Both the position numbers and the translations under genes were made by a program. 64,000 nt of DNA from Blautia coccoides (GTDB taxonomy: Bacteria; Bacillota; Clostridia; Lachnospirales; Lachnospiraceae): assembly GCF_034355335.1 (NCBI RefSeq), contig NZ_CP136422.1, positions 3,940,501-4,004,500 of the forward strand, in the 5' to 3' direction. This document shows, piece after piece, positions 50,567 to 58,493 of this stretch; position 1 is the first letter of the stretch; each line of letters begins with the position of its first letter. The notes under the pieces were generated by a model. It ran no database searches and was not told the DNA's origin. It was given only the letters and a program-made list of their open reading frames with translations.

Positions 50567-53500
50567 TTATTTCTTCTTTGTCGTCTTTCTCGTTGTTCTC
50601 TTACCCGGAGCTGTCCTGCCGGTTTCCGGCTTTGCATTTTCTGTCTCATCTGCTTTCGCCACCTGGTCAGCAACAGGTGTCTGCTCTGATTTTGTCTCTG
50701 ATTTTGTCTCTGTTTTCACCGTTTCCTGTTTCACTGCTAATTTTTCGGTTTCCGGCTTTGCCTCTATTTTCTCGGCTTCCGGTTTAGACGCTATTTTTTT
50801 CGCCTCCGGCTTTGCCTCTATCTTCTCAGCTTCCGGTTTGGATGCTATCTTCTTAGCTTCCGGCTTTGCCTCTATTTTCTCGGCTTCCGGTTTAGACGCT
50901 ATTTTTTTCGCCTCCGGCTTTGCCTCTATTTTCTCAGCTTCCGGTTTTGATGCTATCTTCTTAGCCTCCGGCTTTGCCTCTATTTTCTCAGCTTCCGGTT
51001 TCGCTGGTATTTTTTTCGCCTCCGGCTTTGCCTCTATTTTCTCGGCCTCCGGTTTAGACGCTATTTTTTTCGCCTCCGGCTTTGCCTCTATTTTCTCAGC
51101 TTCCGGTTTTGCTGCTATTTTTTTAGCCTCCGGTTTGGATGCTATCTTCTTAGCCTCTGGCTTTGCCTCTGTCTTCTCCGCTTCCGTTTTGGATGTTGTC
51201 TTTTTACTTTTCGCTTTGGCTACTGTCTTTTTTGCCTTTGTTCCTGCGGTTGTCTTCTCTGTTTCCGCTTTGGCTGTTTCTTTCCCGGCCTCCGCCTTGA
51301 CAGCCTCCGCCGCTGCGGATAGGTTCAGCGCCTGCCGCTCCAGTTCTTTTTTGCGCTCATCCTCGATCTTCTTTTCCAGCTCTGCCCGGACTTTTGAAAC
51401 CGCAGGGTTTGTCTTACTCTCAGCAGTGTTTCCTGTCCCGGACGCCCTGCTCTTTCCTTTTGCGGCATTCTTAACACCTGTAGTTTCCTTCACGGCCTTT
51501 TTTGTCCCTGCCTTTGCAGTTGTCTTTTTCTCCTCTTTTGTGAAAGAGAAGATCTGAACTGACAGAGGTGCCACATCAATGACTATGGAGTTCTTTCTCT
51601 CATCATGCTCTGCCCGTTTGGAGGATTTTACCCTGGCATTTCTTACACCGGTTCCGCCGAACTCTGCTGCATCACTATTGAAGATTTCTTTGTATTTGCC
51701 CGGATACGGCACTCCCATCTGATATTTTTCATATGCAAGAGGTGAGAAGTTACATACGATCACCAAAAGCTCCTCTCTCTTTTTTGTCTTCCTGATAAAC
51801 GTCAGCATGTTTTTCTCAGATTCCATGTGGTTGATCCACTCGAACCCATCCGGGTCATAATCTAGTTCAAACAATGCCGGTTGTTCTTTATAGAAATTCC
51901 AGAGAGCTTTCACATAATTTTTAAACTGCTGGTGTTCCGGCTGTTCCAGAAGCTCCCAGTCAAGGCTTCTCTCCTCAGACCACTCTCTCTCCTGGGCAAA
52001 TTCCTGTCCCATAAACAGCAGCTTCTTTCCTGGATGCACAGCCATAAACCCATATGCGGCGCGGAGGTTTGCAAATTTCTGTTCCTTATCCCCCGGCATT
52101 TTGGTGAGAAGAGAACCTTTTAAATGGACCACCTCATCGTGGGACAAGCTTAAGAGAAATTTTTCACTATATGCATATACCATGCTGAATGTCAGCTCAT
52201 CATGAGCGCCGCCTCTGAACAGCGGGTCTTTTTTCATATAGTCAATAAAGTCATTCATCCAGCCCATATTCCATTTCATGTCAAAGCCCAGGCCATCATC
52301 CTCTATACTGCCCGTGATCTTAGGCCATGCCGTAGACTCCTCCGCGATCAAAAGCGCGTCGGGATGCCTTTTCTTAAAGATGGAATTCAGGTGTTTCAGA
52401 AATTCGATCGCTTCCAGGTTCTCATTGGAACCATAGATATTTGGAACCCACTCCCTGTCATTCTTTCCGTAGTCCAGATACAGCATGGACGCCACCGCAT
52501 CCATACGGATACCGTCTGCATGGAACTTCTCTATCCAGAAAAGCGCGTTGGAAATAAGGAAGTTTCTCACCTGCGGCCTTCCGTAATTATAGATCAGCGT
52601 TCCCCAATGCGGATGCATCCCCTGCCTGGGGTCCAAATGCTCGTACAGACATGTGCCGTCAAAATTGGGCAGTCCCTGTGTATCTTTTGGGAAATGTGCC
52701 GGCACCCAGTCCAGGATCACGCCGATTCCCTGCTGATGCAGATAATCCATGAAATACATAAAGTCCTCACAGGTGCCATATCTGCTGGTAGGCGCATAAT
52801 ATCCGGTCACCTGATACCCCCATGAGGCATCATAAGGATGTTCCATAACCGGCATAAGCTCTACATGTGTATAACCCATATCTTTTAAATATTCTGCAAG
52901 CTTCGGGGCAATGTCACGATAATTACAGAACAGTTTTCCCTCTTCCTCCGGTTTTATCCAGGAACCCAGATGCATCTCGTAGACCAGCATAGGTTTCTTT
53001 TCATCATTGATACGCTTTCTGTCTTTCATCCACTGGTCATCCTGCCACCGGTAGTGATTCAGATCCGCCACTATAGAAGCTGTTTTCGGACGCAGCTCCA
53101 CCTGATTTCCATAAGGATCTGCTTTTAGATATACAAGAGAACCCTTTGCCTTGATCTCGTATTTATACAGAGCGCCCGGTTTGATCCCCGGTATGAATAT
53201 CTCAAAGATCCCTGATACGGCCAGACGGTTCATCTGATGAACCCTTCCATCCCAGTGGTTAAAATCACCAACCACAGAGACTCTGAGCGCATTTGGTGCC
53301 CAAACGGCAAAATATACACCGGATACACCATTGATCGTCATGGTATGGGCACCCAGTTTTTCGTAAATCTCATAGCAGATGCCTGCGCAGAACTGCTGTT
53401 CCTCGTCAAGGCTGATCTTGGGTTCAAAGGAATAAGGATCATAGAACTGCTTTTTCTTACCTTCCTCATCCTCTGTTTCCACTTTATACTTCGGAATTTT

Positions 53501-53737
53501 ATTTCCAGGTATCAAGACAGCGAAAAATCCTGCCTCATCTTCCATCACCATATCATAAGTCTGTTTTTCTTTCGTGAGCAGGATCCTTGCCTGCACAGCA
53601 CCGGGCAAAAAGCACTGGATCAAAATACCGTCCTCTGTCACACGCGGTCCCAGAATACGGCGCGGTTCGCTTTCCTCGGAATATACAATCGTCTCTATTT
53701 CCGGCCAATCCATCAATTCATATAATTTGTCAGACAT
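50567..53737 (-). CDS. glgB: 1,4-alpha-glucan branching enzyme with a ~325-residue repetitive tail
   Basis: Residues 1-~730 are a complete GlgB. The N-terminal CBM48 region contains VVGDFNHWDG. The GH13 catalytic motifs are DWVPAHFP, GIRMDAVASML, AEES and SHDEVVHLKGSL. The C-terminal beta domain ends near FSFTKEEKK. Residues ~731-1056 form a Lys/Ala/Glu/Pro-rich tail with six near-perfect 18-residue units (IEAKPEAKKIASKPEAEK type) and a basic end TTRKTTKKK. Branching enzymes are normally 620-750 residues, so the tail is exceptional and resembles histone H1-like sequences. An AAGGAGGGTG site precedes the start. No other glycogen gene is in the window. Confidence 0.95.
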   Translation of the reverse strand: MSDKLYELMDWPEIETIVYSEESEPRRILGPRVTEDGILIQCFLPGAVQARILLTKEKQTYDMVMEDEAGFFAVLIPGNKIPKYKVETEDEEGKKKQFYDPYSFEPKISLDEEQQFCAGICYEIYEKLGAHTMTINGVSGVYFAVWAPNALRVSVVGDFNHWDGRVHQMNRLAVSGIFEIFIPGIKPGALYKYEIKAKGSLVYLKADPYGNQVELRPKTASIVADLNHYRWQDDQWMKDRKRINDEKKPMLVYEMHLGSWIKPEEEGKLFCNYRDIAPKLAEYLKDMGYTHVELMPVMEHPYDASWGYQVTGYYAPTSRYGTCEDFMYFMDYLHQQGIGVILDWVPAHFPKDTQGLPNFDGTCLYEHLDPRQGMHPHWGTLIYNYGRPQVRNFLISNALFWIEKFHADGIRMDAVASMLYLDYGKNDREWVPNIYGSNENLEAIEFLKHLNSIFKKRHPDALLIAEESTAWPKITGSIEDDGLGFDMKWNMGWMNDFIDYMKKDPLFRGGAHDELTFSMVYAYSEKFLLSLSHDEVVHLKGSLLTKMPGDKEQKFANLRAAYGFMAVHPGKKLLFMGQEFAQEREWSEERSLDWELLEQPEHQQFKNYVKALWNFYKEQPALFELDYDPDGFEWINHMESEKNMLTFIRKTKKREELLVIVCNFSPLAYEKYQMGVPYPGKYKEIFNSDAAEFGGTGVRNARVKSSKRAEHDERKNSIVIDVAPLSVQIFSFTKEEKKTTAKAGTKKAVKETTGVKNAAKGKSRASGTGNTAESKTNPAVSKVRAELEKKIEDERKKELERQALNLSAAAEAVKAEAGKETAKAETEKTTAGTKAKKTVAKAKSKKTTSKTEAEKTEAKPEAKKIASKPEAKKIAAKPEAEKIEAKPEAKKIASKPEAEKIEAKPEAKKIPAKPEAEKIEAKPEAKKIASKPEAEKIEAKPEAKKIASKPEAEKIEAKPEAKKIASKPEAEKIEAKPEAKKIASKPEAEKIEAKPETEKLAVKQETVKTETKSETKSEQTPVADQVAKADETENAKPETGRTAPGKRTTRKTTKKK
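50745..51180 (-). repeat. 54-bp tandem repeat inside the glgB tail
   Basis: The unit gcctctattttctcggcttc recurs every 54 bp (at about 50759, 50813, 50867, 50921, 50975, 51029 and 51083). It encodes 18 residues with two KPEA half-units. Copies differ mainly at third positions and at the IAS/IPA/IAA step, so the array is older than a very recent expansion. Confidence 0.9.
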
Positions 53738-53808
53738 AAAACACCCTCCTTTTGTTACATTTTATCATTAAAGCGTTAAAAAGTAAACCTTGGATGAAAA
53801 CAGGCAGG

Positions 53809-53967
53809 CCCCCGGGTAACAGTTCAGCCTTCCACTATCCCGCCAGGGATTGCCTGGCAGATGCAGGGCAATCCCGAGTCAGCCACGGGTCAGACTGTGG
53901 TTTGTGCAGACTGTGTGCATGCTTTTGTTGCTATGAAGCCGAAAGGCTGAATAGTAACGTCCCCGGG
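53809..53967. repeat. Palindromic intergenic element
   Basis: The ends CCCCCGGGTAACAGTTCAGCCTT and AAGGCTGAATAGTAACGTCCCCGGG are imperfect inverted copies. Between them are nested hairpins (GCCAGG/CCTGGC and GGGATTGCC/GGCAATCCC). It could be a small non-coding structured RNA or a MITE-like element; there is no ORF. It occupies most of the gap between glgB and the guaB terminator. Confidence 0.55.
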
Positions 53968-53992
53968 AAGGAACAAAATGGGACAGGCATAT

Positions 53993-54058
53993 AAAAGAAC
54001 AGATTCCGCAAAAGCGGGCTTTCCGACTCAAACTGCCCCTTTTACAGAATCTGTTCTG
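53993..54058 (-). terminator. Terminator of guaB
   Basis: On the minus strand AGAACAGATTCTGTAAAAG pairs with CTTTTGCGGAATCTGTTCT across a 28-nt loop, followed by TTTAT. Confidence 0.75.
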
Positions 54059-54077
54059 ACTCTATGGTATCTATATT

Positions 54078-55571
54078 TTATCTCTGGTCCCGCAGCATGA
54101 CATCATGCGCGCCGCCCTCTACAATACTGGTAGAGGAAACCAATGTTATTTTTGCTTTTTCCTGCAGCTCCGGAATGGTGAGCGCTCCGCAGTTGCACAT
54201 GGTAGAACGGACTTTACTCAGGGTCAAGCTGACATTATCCTTCAGGCTTCCCGCATAAGGTACCAGGGAATCCACGCCTTCCTCAAAAGAAAGCTTCTTC
54301 TCGCCGCCCATGTCATACCGCTGCCAGTTTCTGGCTCTGGCACTGCCTTCTCCCCAGTATTCCTTCATGTAGCTTCCGTTGATATTAACCTTTTTTGTAG
54401 GGCTTTCATCAAATCTGGCAAAATATCTTCCCAGCATGATAAAATCAGCTCCCATTGCCAGTGCCAGGGTGATATGGTAGTCATGCACAATGCCGCCATC
54501 TGAACAGATAGGAATATAAATCCCTGTCTCTTTAAAATATTCATCCCTGGCCTTTGCAACTTCTATTACCGCGGTTGCCTGTCCTCTGCCGATCCCTTTC
54601 TGTTCACGGGTGATACAGATGGCGCCGCCGCCGATCCCCACCTTTACAAAGTCAGCACCAGCATCAGCCAGAAAACGGAACCCTTCCGCATCCACCACAT
54701 TCCCGGCTCCTACTTTTACATCATTTCCATAGTTTTTCCTGATATAATCAATGGTGATCTTTTGCCATTCGGAAAAGCCCTCGGAACTGTCTATACAGAG
54801 AACATCAGCACCTGCCTGCACCAGCGCAGGAACACGTGTCTCATAATCCCTGGTATTGATCCCCGCACCTACCATATAGCGTTTGTTACTGTCTATCAGC
54901 TCATTTTCATTCTTCTTATGTGTGTCATAATCTTTCCTGAAAACCAGATACACCAGTTCCTGTTTTTTATTCACCAGAGGCAGGCAGTTGATCTTATGTT
55001 CCCAGATAATATCATTGGCCTCTTTCAGAGTCGTCTCCTCCTCTGCATATACAAGGTCATCCAGCTTGGTCATAAATTCCTTTACCTTTAAGTCAAGGTT
55101 CATACGGCTCACTCGGTAATCTTTGTTGGTAACGATCCCCAGAAGTCTGCCGCCCGGTCCGCCGTCCTCTGTAACCGCTATGGTTGAATGCCCAGTCTGC
55201 TCTGTCAGTCTCAAAACATCCTGAAGTGTCATCTCCGGTGAAACATTGGAATCACTCACTACGAATCCGGCCCGGTAGTTCTTTACCTTTTTTACCATCT
55301 CCGCCTGCTTTTCCACCGGCTGGGAGCCATAGATAAAGGAAAGGCCGCCTTCCTGCGCAAGGGCCACCGCCAGATTATCATCCGATACAGACTGCATGAT
55401 GGCAGACACCATTGGAACGTTGATGGACAGTGCCGGCTCTTCCCCTTTTCTGTATTTGACCAGAGGGGTTTTCAGGTTCACCTGGGACGGTATACAATGG
55501 GTGGACGAATAACCCGGAATCAATAGGTATTCACTAAATGTTCTGGACGGCTCCTCATAATAAAATGCCAT
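54078..55571 (-). CDS. guaB: IMP dehydrogenase of the Tritrichomonas-like clade
   Basis: The 497 residues have two CBS domains inserted in a TIM barrel (~95-220). The catalytic loop [20 protein letters not shown] supplies the active-site Cys and the Thr. [10 protein letters not shown] and [15 protein letters not shown] follow, then the flap and a C-terminal STMCNCGAL region. This reads much closer to the IMPDH of the protozoan Tritrichomonas foetus, long regarded as bacterial in origin, than to E. coli GuaB. It converts IMP to XMP for guanine nucleotides. It begins 1 bp after the MarR gene stop, so the two are co-transcribed. Confidence 0.93.
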   Translation of the reverse strand: MAFYYEEPSRTFSEYLLIPGYSSTHCIPSQVNLKTPLVKYRKGEEPALSINVPMVSAIMQSVSDDNLAVALAQEGGLSFIYGSQPVEKQAEMVKKVKNYRAGFVVSDSNVSPEMTLQDVLRLTEQTGHSTIAVTEDGGPGGRLLGIVTNKDYRVSRMNLDLKVKEFMTKLDDLVYAEEETTLKEANDIIWEHKINCLPLVNKKQELVYLVFRKDYDTHKKNENELIDSNKRYMVGAGINTRDYETRVPALVQAGADVLCIDSSEGFSEWQKITIDYIRKNYGNDVKVGAGNVVDAEGFRFLADAGADFVKVGIGGGAICITREQKGIGRGQATAVIEVAKARDEYFKETGIYIPICSDGGIVHDYHITLALAMGADFIMLGRYFARFDESPTKKVNINGSYMKEYWGEGSARARNWQRYDMGGEKKLSFEEGVDSLVPYAGSLKDNVSLTLSKVRSTMCNCGALTIPELQEKAKITLVSSTSIVEGGAHDVMLRDQR

Positions 55572-55572
55572 G

Positions 55573-56049
55573 TCAATTCTCCTTTTCTGACTGCTGATTT
55601 TCCAGCTTCTTTTCGTATCTCGCTACATTTTCAAGTAAGTCCGTAAGTCCTGCTTTCATATGCTCCACCAGCTGTTCATCCATTCCGTCAAACAGTTCCT
55701 CCAAATACGCGGATTCCTGCTTTTCCCTGGCAGTATAATATGTTTTCCCCTTTTCAGTCAGTGCGATCCGTATATTTCTTCCGTCTCTCTTCAGATCCAC
55801 AAAGCCCTTCCTTTTCAGCAGATCTGCCATCTTCCTAGCATTCTGCCTGGATGTACCAAGAAGCTGCGCCATCTCCCCCAGATTTAAACGGTAGTCTTCA
55901 AAAAGGGTGAGGTTGGCCATCATAAAGCACTGCATGGTTGTCACTTCGCTGTCCCGCCTGTCCCCCACACACTGCATCCTGTTGGCCAGGGAGAATATGG
56001 TTCCGTATACATAGGGCTTGGCCGGAATTCTGTCAATCGGAAAAAGCAT
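55573..56049 (-). CDS. MarR-family transcriptional regulator
   Basis: The 158 residues contain a winged helix-turn-helix ([47 protein letters not shown]) in helical flanks. It is the first gene of a two-gene operon with guaB, which suggests that it controls its own promoter and IMPDH (inference). A GAGAGGAGTGG site lies just before the start. Confidence 0.88.
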   Translation of the reverse strand: MLFPIDRIPAKPYVYGTIFSLANRMQCVGDRRDSEVTTMQCFMMANLTLFEDYRLNLGEMAQLLGTSRQNARKMADLLKRKGFVDLKRDGRNIRIALTEKGKTYYTAREKQESAYLEELFDGMDEQLVEHMKAGLTDLLENVARYEKKLENQQSEKEN

Positions 56050-56088
56050 GGGTCCACTCCTCTCTAAAAAGGTAACTGGTTATGTTTG

Positions 56089-56118
56089 ATACTAGCACAG
56101 GCAGTTCTTCTTTGTCAA
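56089..56118 (-). promoter_or_regulatory. Promoter of the MarR-guaB operon
   Basis: TTGACA, an 18-nt spacer and TAGTAT on the minus strand. A near-palindrome GGTAACTGGTTATG lies just downstream (56071-56084) and could be the MarR operator. Confidence 0.6.
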
Positions 56119-56161
56119 TGAAAACAGACACACTCTTTTCTCCGTCCGGTGTCCTCTCCCT

Positions 56162-56686
56162 CTATCTCTTCTGGATCCATCCAAGCAGCGGTTCCAGATA
56201 TGTTCTGTCCGCAGCGTCAAAAGAGCTTCCAAGATGGGATGCCATCTCCTTTTCCTGCTCTGTTTTGTCTTTTTTCTTTTCCATCATTTTCGCAAAAACC
56301 TTCATCATCATCCGGCTTTTCCAATCCATATTTTCATAATTAATACCGCTTCGCAGATAAAAACAGGAAATTTTCCCTAATTCTTCCTCTGTGAAATTCT
56401 GTGCTATGGCCTTTTCCACTTCCGGGGCCTCGGGAGGTGTTGCGCCTGTGGCAAAAACTGCCGTCCGCTTTCCCTCCAGTATTGGCAGTCTGCTTTTCAA
56501 CCATTCCACGCCATGAATCTTTCCCGCATAGAAACCGCCTCCATACAAAATCACATCATAGTTCCCAATTTCAAGCTTCTCCGCCTCTTTCGCCTCCACA
56601 CAGGTACAGGGGACCACTTCTTGGATCCACTGGGCGTATCTCTTTGTAAATCCGGTCTTTGAACTGTATACCACCAAAATATTCAT
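56162..56686 (-). CDS. Flavodoxin-domain protein (HemG/protoporphyrinogen-oxidase-like size)
   Basis: The 174 residues have the FMN loop VVYSSKTGFTKRYAQWI, ILYGGGFYAGKIHGVEWLKS and FATGATPPEAPEVEKAIAQNF. It overlaps its TetR-type regulator by 4 bp. A single-electron or two-electron carrier role under TetR control is the simplest reading. The physiological partner is not encoded here. Confidence 0.8.
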   Translation of the reverse strand: MNILVVYSSKTGFTKRYAQWIQEVVPCTCVEAKEAEKLEIGNYDVILYGGGFYAGKIHGVEWLKSRLPILEGKRTAVFATGATPPEAPEVEKAIAQNFTEEELGKISCFYLRSGINYENMDWKSRMMMKVFAKMMEKKKDKTEQEKEMASHLGSSFDAADRTYLEPLLGWIQKR

Positions 56687-57315
56687 CTGCTCTCCTCTTT
56701 CTTTCCATATACTTCCACAAATTGTCTCAAATGTTCCACAAATTTAGGTTTTGCCTCCTCAAGCCCTGTACAGGTGTGTAGCAGCAAAAAAACAGGACCG
56801 TAGAATTCCAGGGCAAGTTTATCTGGATCTCTTTTTTCCAGCACGCCTGCCTCCATAAGAGACAAAAACAGGCTGCTCTGAAATTCCAGCATATAATTCC
56901 TATATAATTGTATATAAATTTCTTTTGCCCTGGGGTATTCATACTGGCTTAAGATCAAAAGTCTCCGATACCTTACGTTTTCCTCATTTTCAAAGAAAAA
57001 GGAAAAGACCGACAATACTTTCTCTGACAGCCTGTCAAAATCCCACTCAATAAAAACGTCTTTTTTCTCCTCTGGCGCAAAGGGCAGCTCCTTCTCCCGG
57101 AAATATGCCTTTGCGTTCTCCCACTGAATATCCACAATACTGTCAAAGATATCCTGCTTATTTTTAAAATGGTTGTAAAGGGAACTCTCTTTTATCCCTA
57201 CAGCTTTGGCTATATCCCGCACGGAAACCGCGTGAAATCCCCGTTCCGAAAAAAGGATAAGAGCTTCCTTCAATATCTTTTCTCTTGTTTTCATAGCTTT
57301 CTCCTGTTTTGGCAA
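56683..57315 (-). CDS. TetR-family transcriptional repressor
   Basis: The 210 residues have the N-terminal TetR helix-turn-helix (KILKEALILFSERGFHAVSVRDIAKAVGIKESSLYNHFKNKQDIF) and a helical ligand domain. Two operator-like palindromes sit in its promoter, so it very likely represses itself and the flavodoxin gene. Confidence 0.92.
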   Translation of the reverse strand: MPKQEKAMKTREKILKEALILFSERGFHAVSVRDIAKAVGIKESSLYNHFKNKQDIFDSIVDIQWENAKAYFREKELPFAPEEKKDVFIEWDFDRLSEKVLSVFSFFFENEENVRYRRLLILSQYEYPRAKEIYIQLYRNYMLEFQSSLFLSLMEAGVLEKRDPDKLALEFYGPVFLLLHTCTGLEEAKPKFVEHLRQFVEVYGKKEESR

Positions 57316-57319
57316 TTTT

Positions 57320-57335
57320 ACTAACAGTTGTTAGT
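57320..57335. promoter_or_regulatory. TetR operator, downstream copy
   Basis: ACTAACAGTTGTTAGT is a near-perfect palindrome just downstream of the -10 box of the TetR promoter, so binding would block transcription start. Confidence 0.75.
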
Positions 57336-57339
57336 CCTC

Positions 57340-57369
57340 ATTATACTAACAACTGTTAGTTTAAGTCAA
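57340..57369 (-). promoter_or_regulatory. Promoter of the TetR-flavodoxin operon
   Basis: TTGACT, an 18-nt spacer and TATAAT on the minus strand. One operator fills the spacer and one follows the -10. Confidence 0.8.
57345..57360. promoter_or_regulatory. TetR operator, spacer copy
   Basis: ACTAACAACTGTTAGT lies within the -35/-10 spacer. It is the reverse complement of the downstream copy and is 25 bp from it centre to centre. Confidence 0.75.
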
Positions 57370-57440
57370 GCGTAAAATAAATAAATCCACCTGCATTAAA
57401 GTGTGCAGATTATCGAAATGAATTTTCAAACATACTCTAT

Positions 57441-57750
57441 TACTACAGCGAACGCCATATGATAAGCTATATGCAATGAAAGCCGCCCCGTTAATCACTC
57501 ACCTTCCGTTCGCGAAAACCAGGAAAAAGCAGCGGTCTTTGGGGAGACTGGCATTTGGTTCTGCTCGAGACTCCAGAACCTCCGAACTAACGATTAACTA
57601 CGACTAAGGCGCTCACTTACGTTCTCGCCTAAGTCTGCGTAAATCGTGGATTTCGTAGAACCTTCCGCTTAGCCTCGCAGAACCAAATGCCAGTCTCCCC
57701 AAAGACCACTGCTTTTTCCGTCCCCTTTCCGCACCTGTTCGCTGTAGTTA
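57441..57750. repeat. Large imperfect palindrome with 41-bp arms
   Basis: The segments 57524-57564 and 57677-57717 are inverted copies with a single mismatch in 41 bp. Outside them TACTACAGCGAAC (57441) faces GTTCGCTGTAGTTA (57737). Inside, CGATTAACTACGACTAAGGCG faces an imperfect inverse around 57626-57646, closing on a short loop. The whole ~310 bp could fold as one hairpin. No convincing gene lies in 57361-57860; a short plus-strand ORF through the right arm has no ribosome binding site. Confidence 0.75.
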
Positions 57751-57860
57751 CTAGGATTTTCGTGGGCAGGCGCAGAAAAACACATCACAGAACAACGATT
57801 GTGAACTGCGGCAAACCATTAACTAATTTGTATATTTTTGTGTTTTTTTCAAAAATTTTA

Positions 57861-57889
57861 TTGTGTATTTCCTCTTATCATTATATAAT
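57861..57889 (+). promoter_or_regulatory. Promoter of hydCBA
   Basis: TTGTGT, a 17-nt spacer and TATAAT, about 125 nt before the hydC start codon. The leader that follows carries ATGTGCA/TGCACAT and AACAGAAAG/CTTTCTGTT hairpins. Confidence 0.65.
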
Positions 57890-57948
57890 TAGAGGACAGG
57901 TATATGTGCAATAATACCCAAATGCACATGCGGAAGTGTACTGTAAAC

Positions 57949-57981
57949 AACAGAAAGCACCTATTGTGAACTTTCTGTTGT
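57949..57981 (+). promoter_or_regulatory. Leader hairpin upstream of hydC
   Basis: CAACAGAAAG and CTTTCTGTTG form a 10-bp stem around a 13-nt loop, about 30 nt before the AAAGGAGG site of hydC. It does not match a known riboswitch. It could protect the transcript or bind a regulator. Confidence 0.4.
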
Positions 57982-58013
57982 CATGAATGATCAAATCTAA
58001 AGGAGGTATCTGA

Positions 58014-58493
58014 ATGCTTGACAAGAGCTACTACCAGAAGACGGACGAAATCATCAGCCATTACGGCCGCAGGCCAAGTGCACTGATTCCCATCATGCAG
58101 GACATTCAGGCAGAATATCGTTATCTGCCGGGCGAACTACTGACCTACGTGGCAAAAGAAATAGGGGTAAAAGAGGCCAAAGCCTACAGTGTTGCCACAT
58201 TTTATGAAAACTTTTCCTTTGAACCAAAAGGAAAGTACATTATCAAAGTCTGTGACGGAACTGCCTGCCATGTCCGCAAATCCATGCCCATTCTGGAAGC
58301 CCTTCAAAAAGAGCTGGGCCTGAGCAAGAAAAAACACACCACAGATGATATGCTTTTCACTGTGGAAACCGTTTCCTGCCTGGGTGCCTGCGGGCTGGCT
58401 CCTACACTCACCGTGAACAATGAAGTACACCCGACCATGACGCCGGAAAAAGCATTGGAATTACTCACAGAATTGAGAGGTGATAGCGTATGA
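58014..58493 (+). CDS. hydC: HydC/NuoE-like [2Fe-2S] subunit of the bifurcating hydrogenase
   Basis: The 159 residues show the NuoE fold with cluster cysteines in CDGTACHVRKS and SCLGACGLAP. It is colinear and about four-fifths identical with the formate-dehydrogenase-linked copy at 9642-10121. AAAGGAGG lies upstream. It overlaps hydB by 4 bp and relays electrons within the HydABC complex. Confidence 0.94.
   Translation: MLDKSYYQKTDEIISHYGRRPSALIPIMQDIQAEYRYLPGELLTYVAKEIGVKEAKAYSVATFYENFSFEPKGKYIIKVCDGTACHVRKSMPILEALQKELGLSKKKHTTDDMLFTVETVSCLGACGLAPTLTVNNEVHPTMTPEKALELLTELRGDSV

Noticed and set aside
50838..51557. A 239-codon plus-strand frame with FASGFAS repeats.
   Set aside because: It is the antisense reading of the glgB tail repeat; the sense frame joins a complete GlgB with a good start.
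57687..57914. A 75-codon plus-strand frame running through the right arm of the palindrome.
   Set aside because: It has no ribosome binding site and follows the palindrome and promoter sequence.
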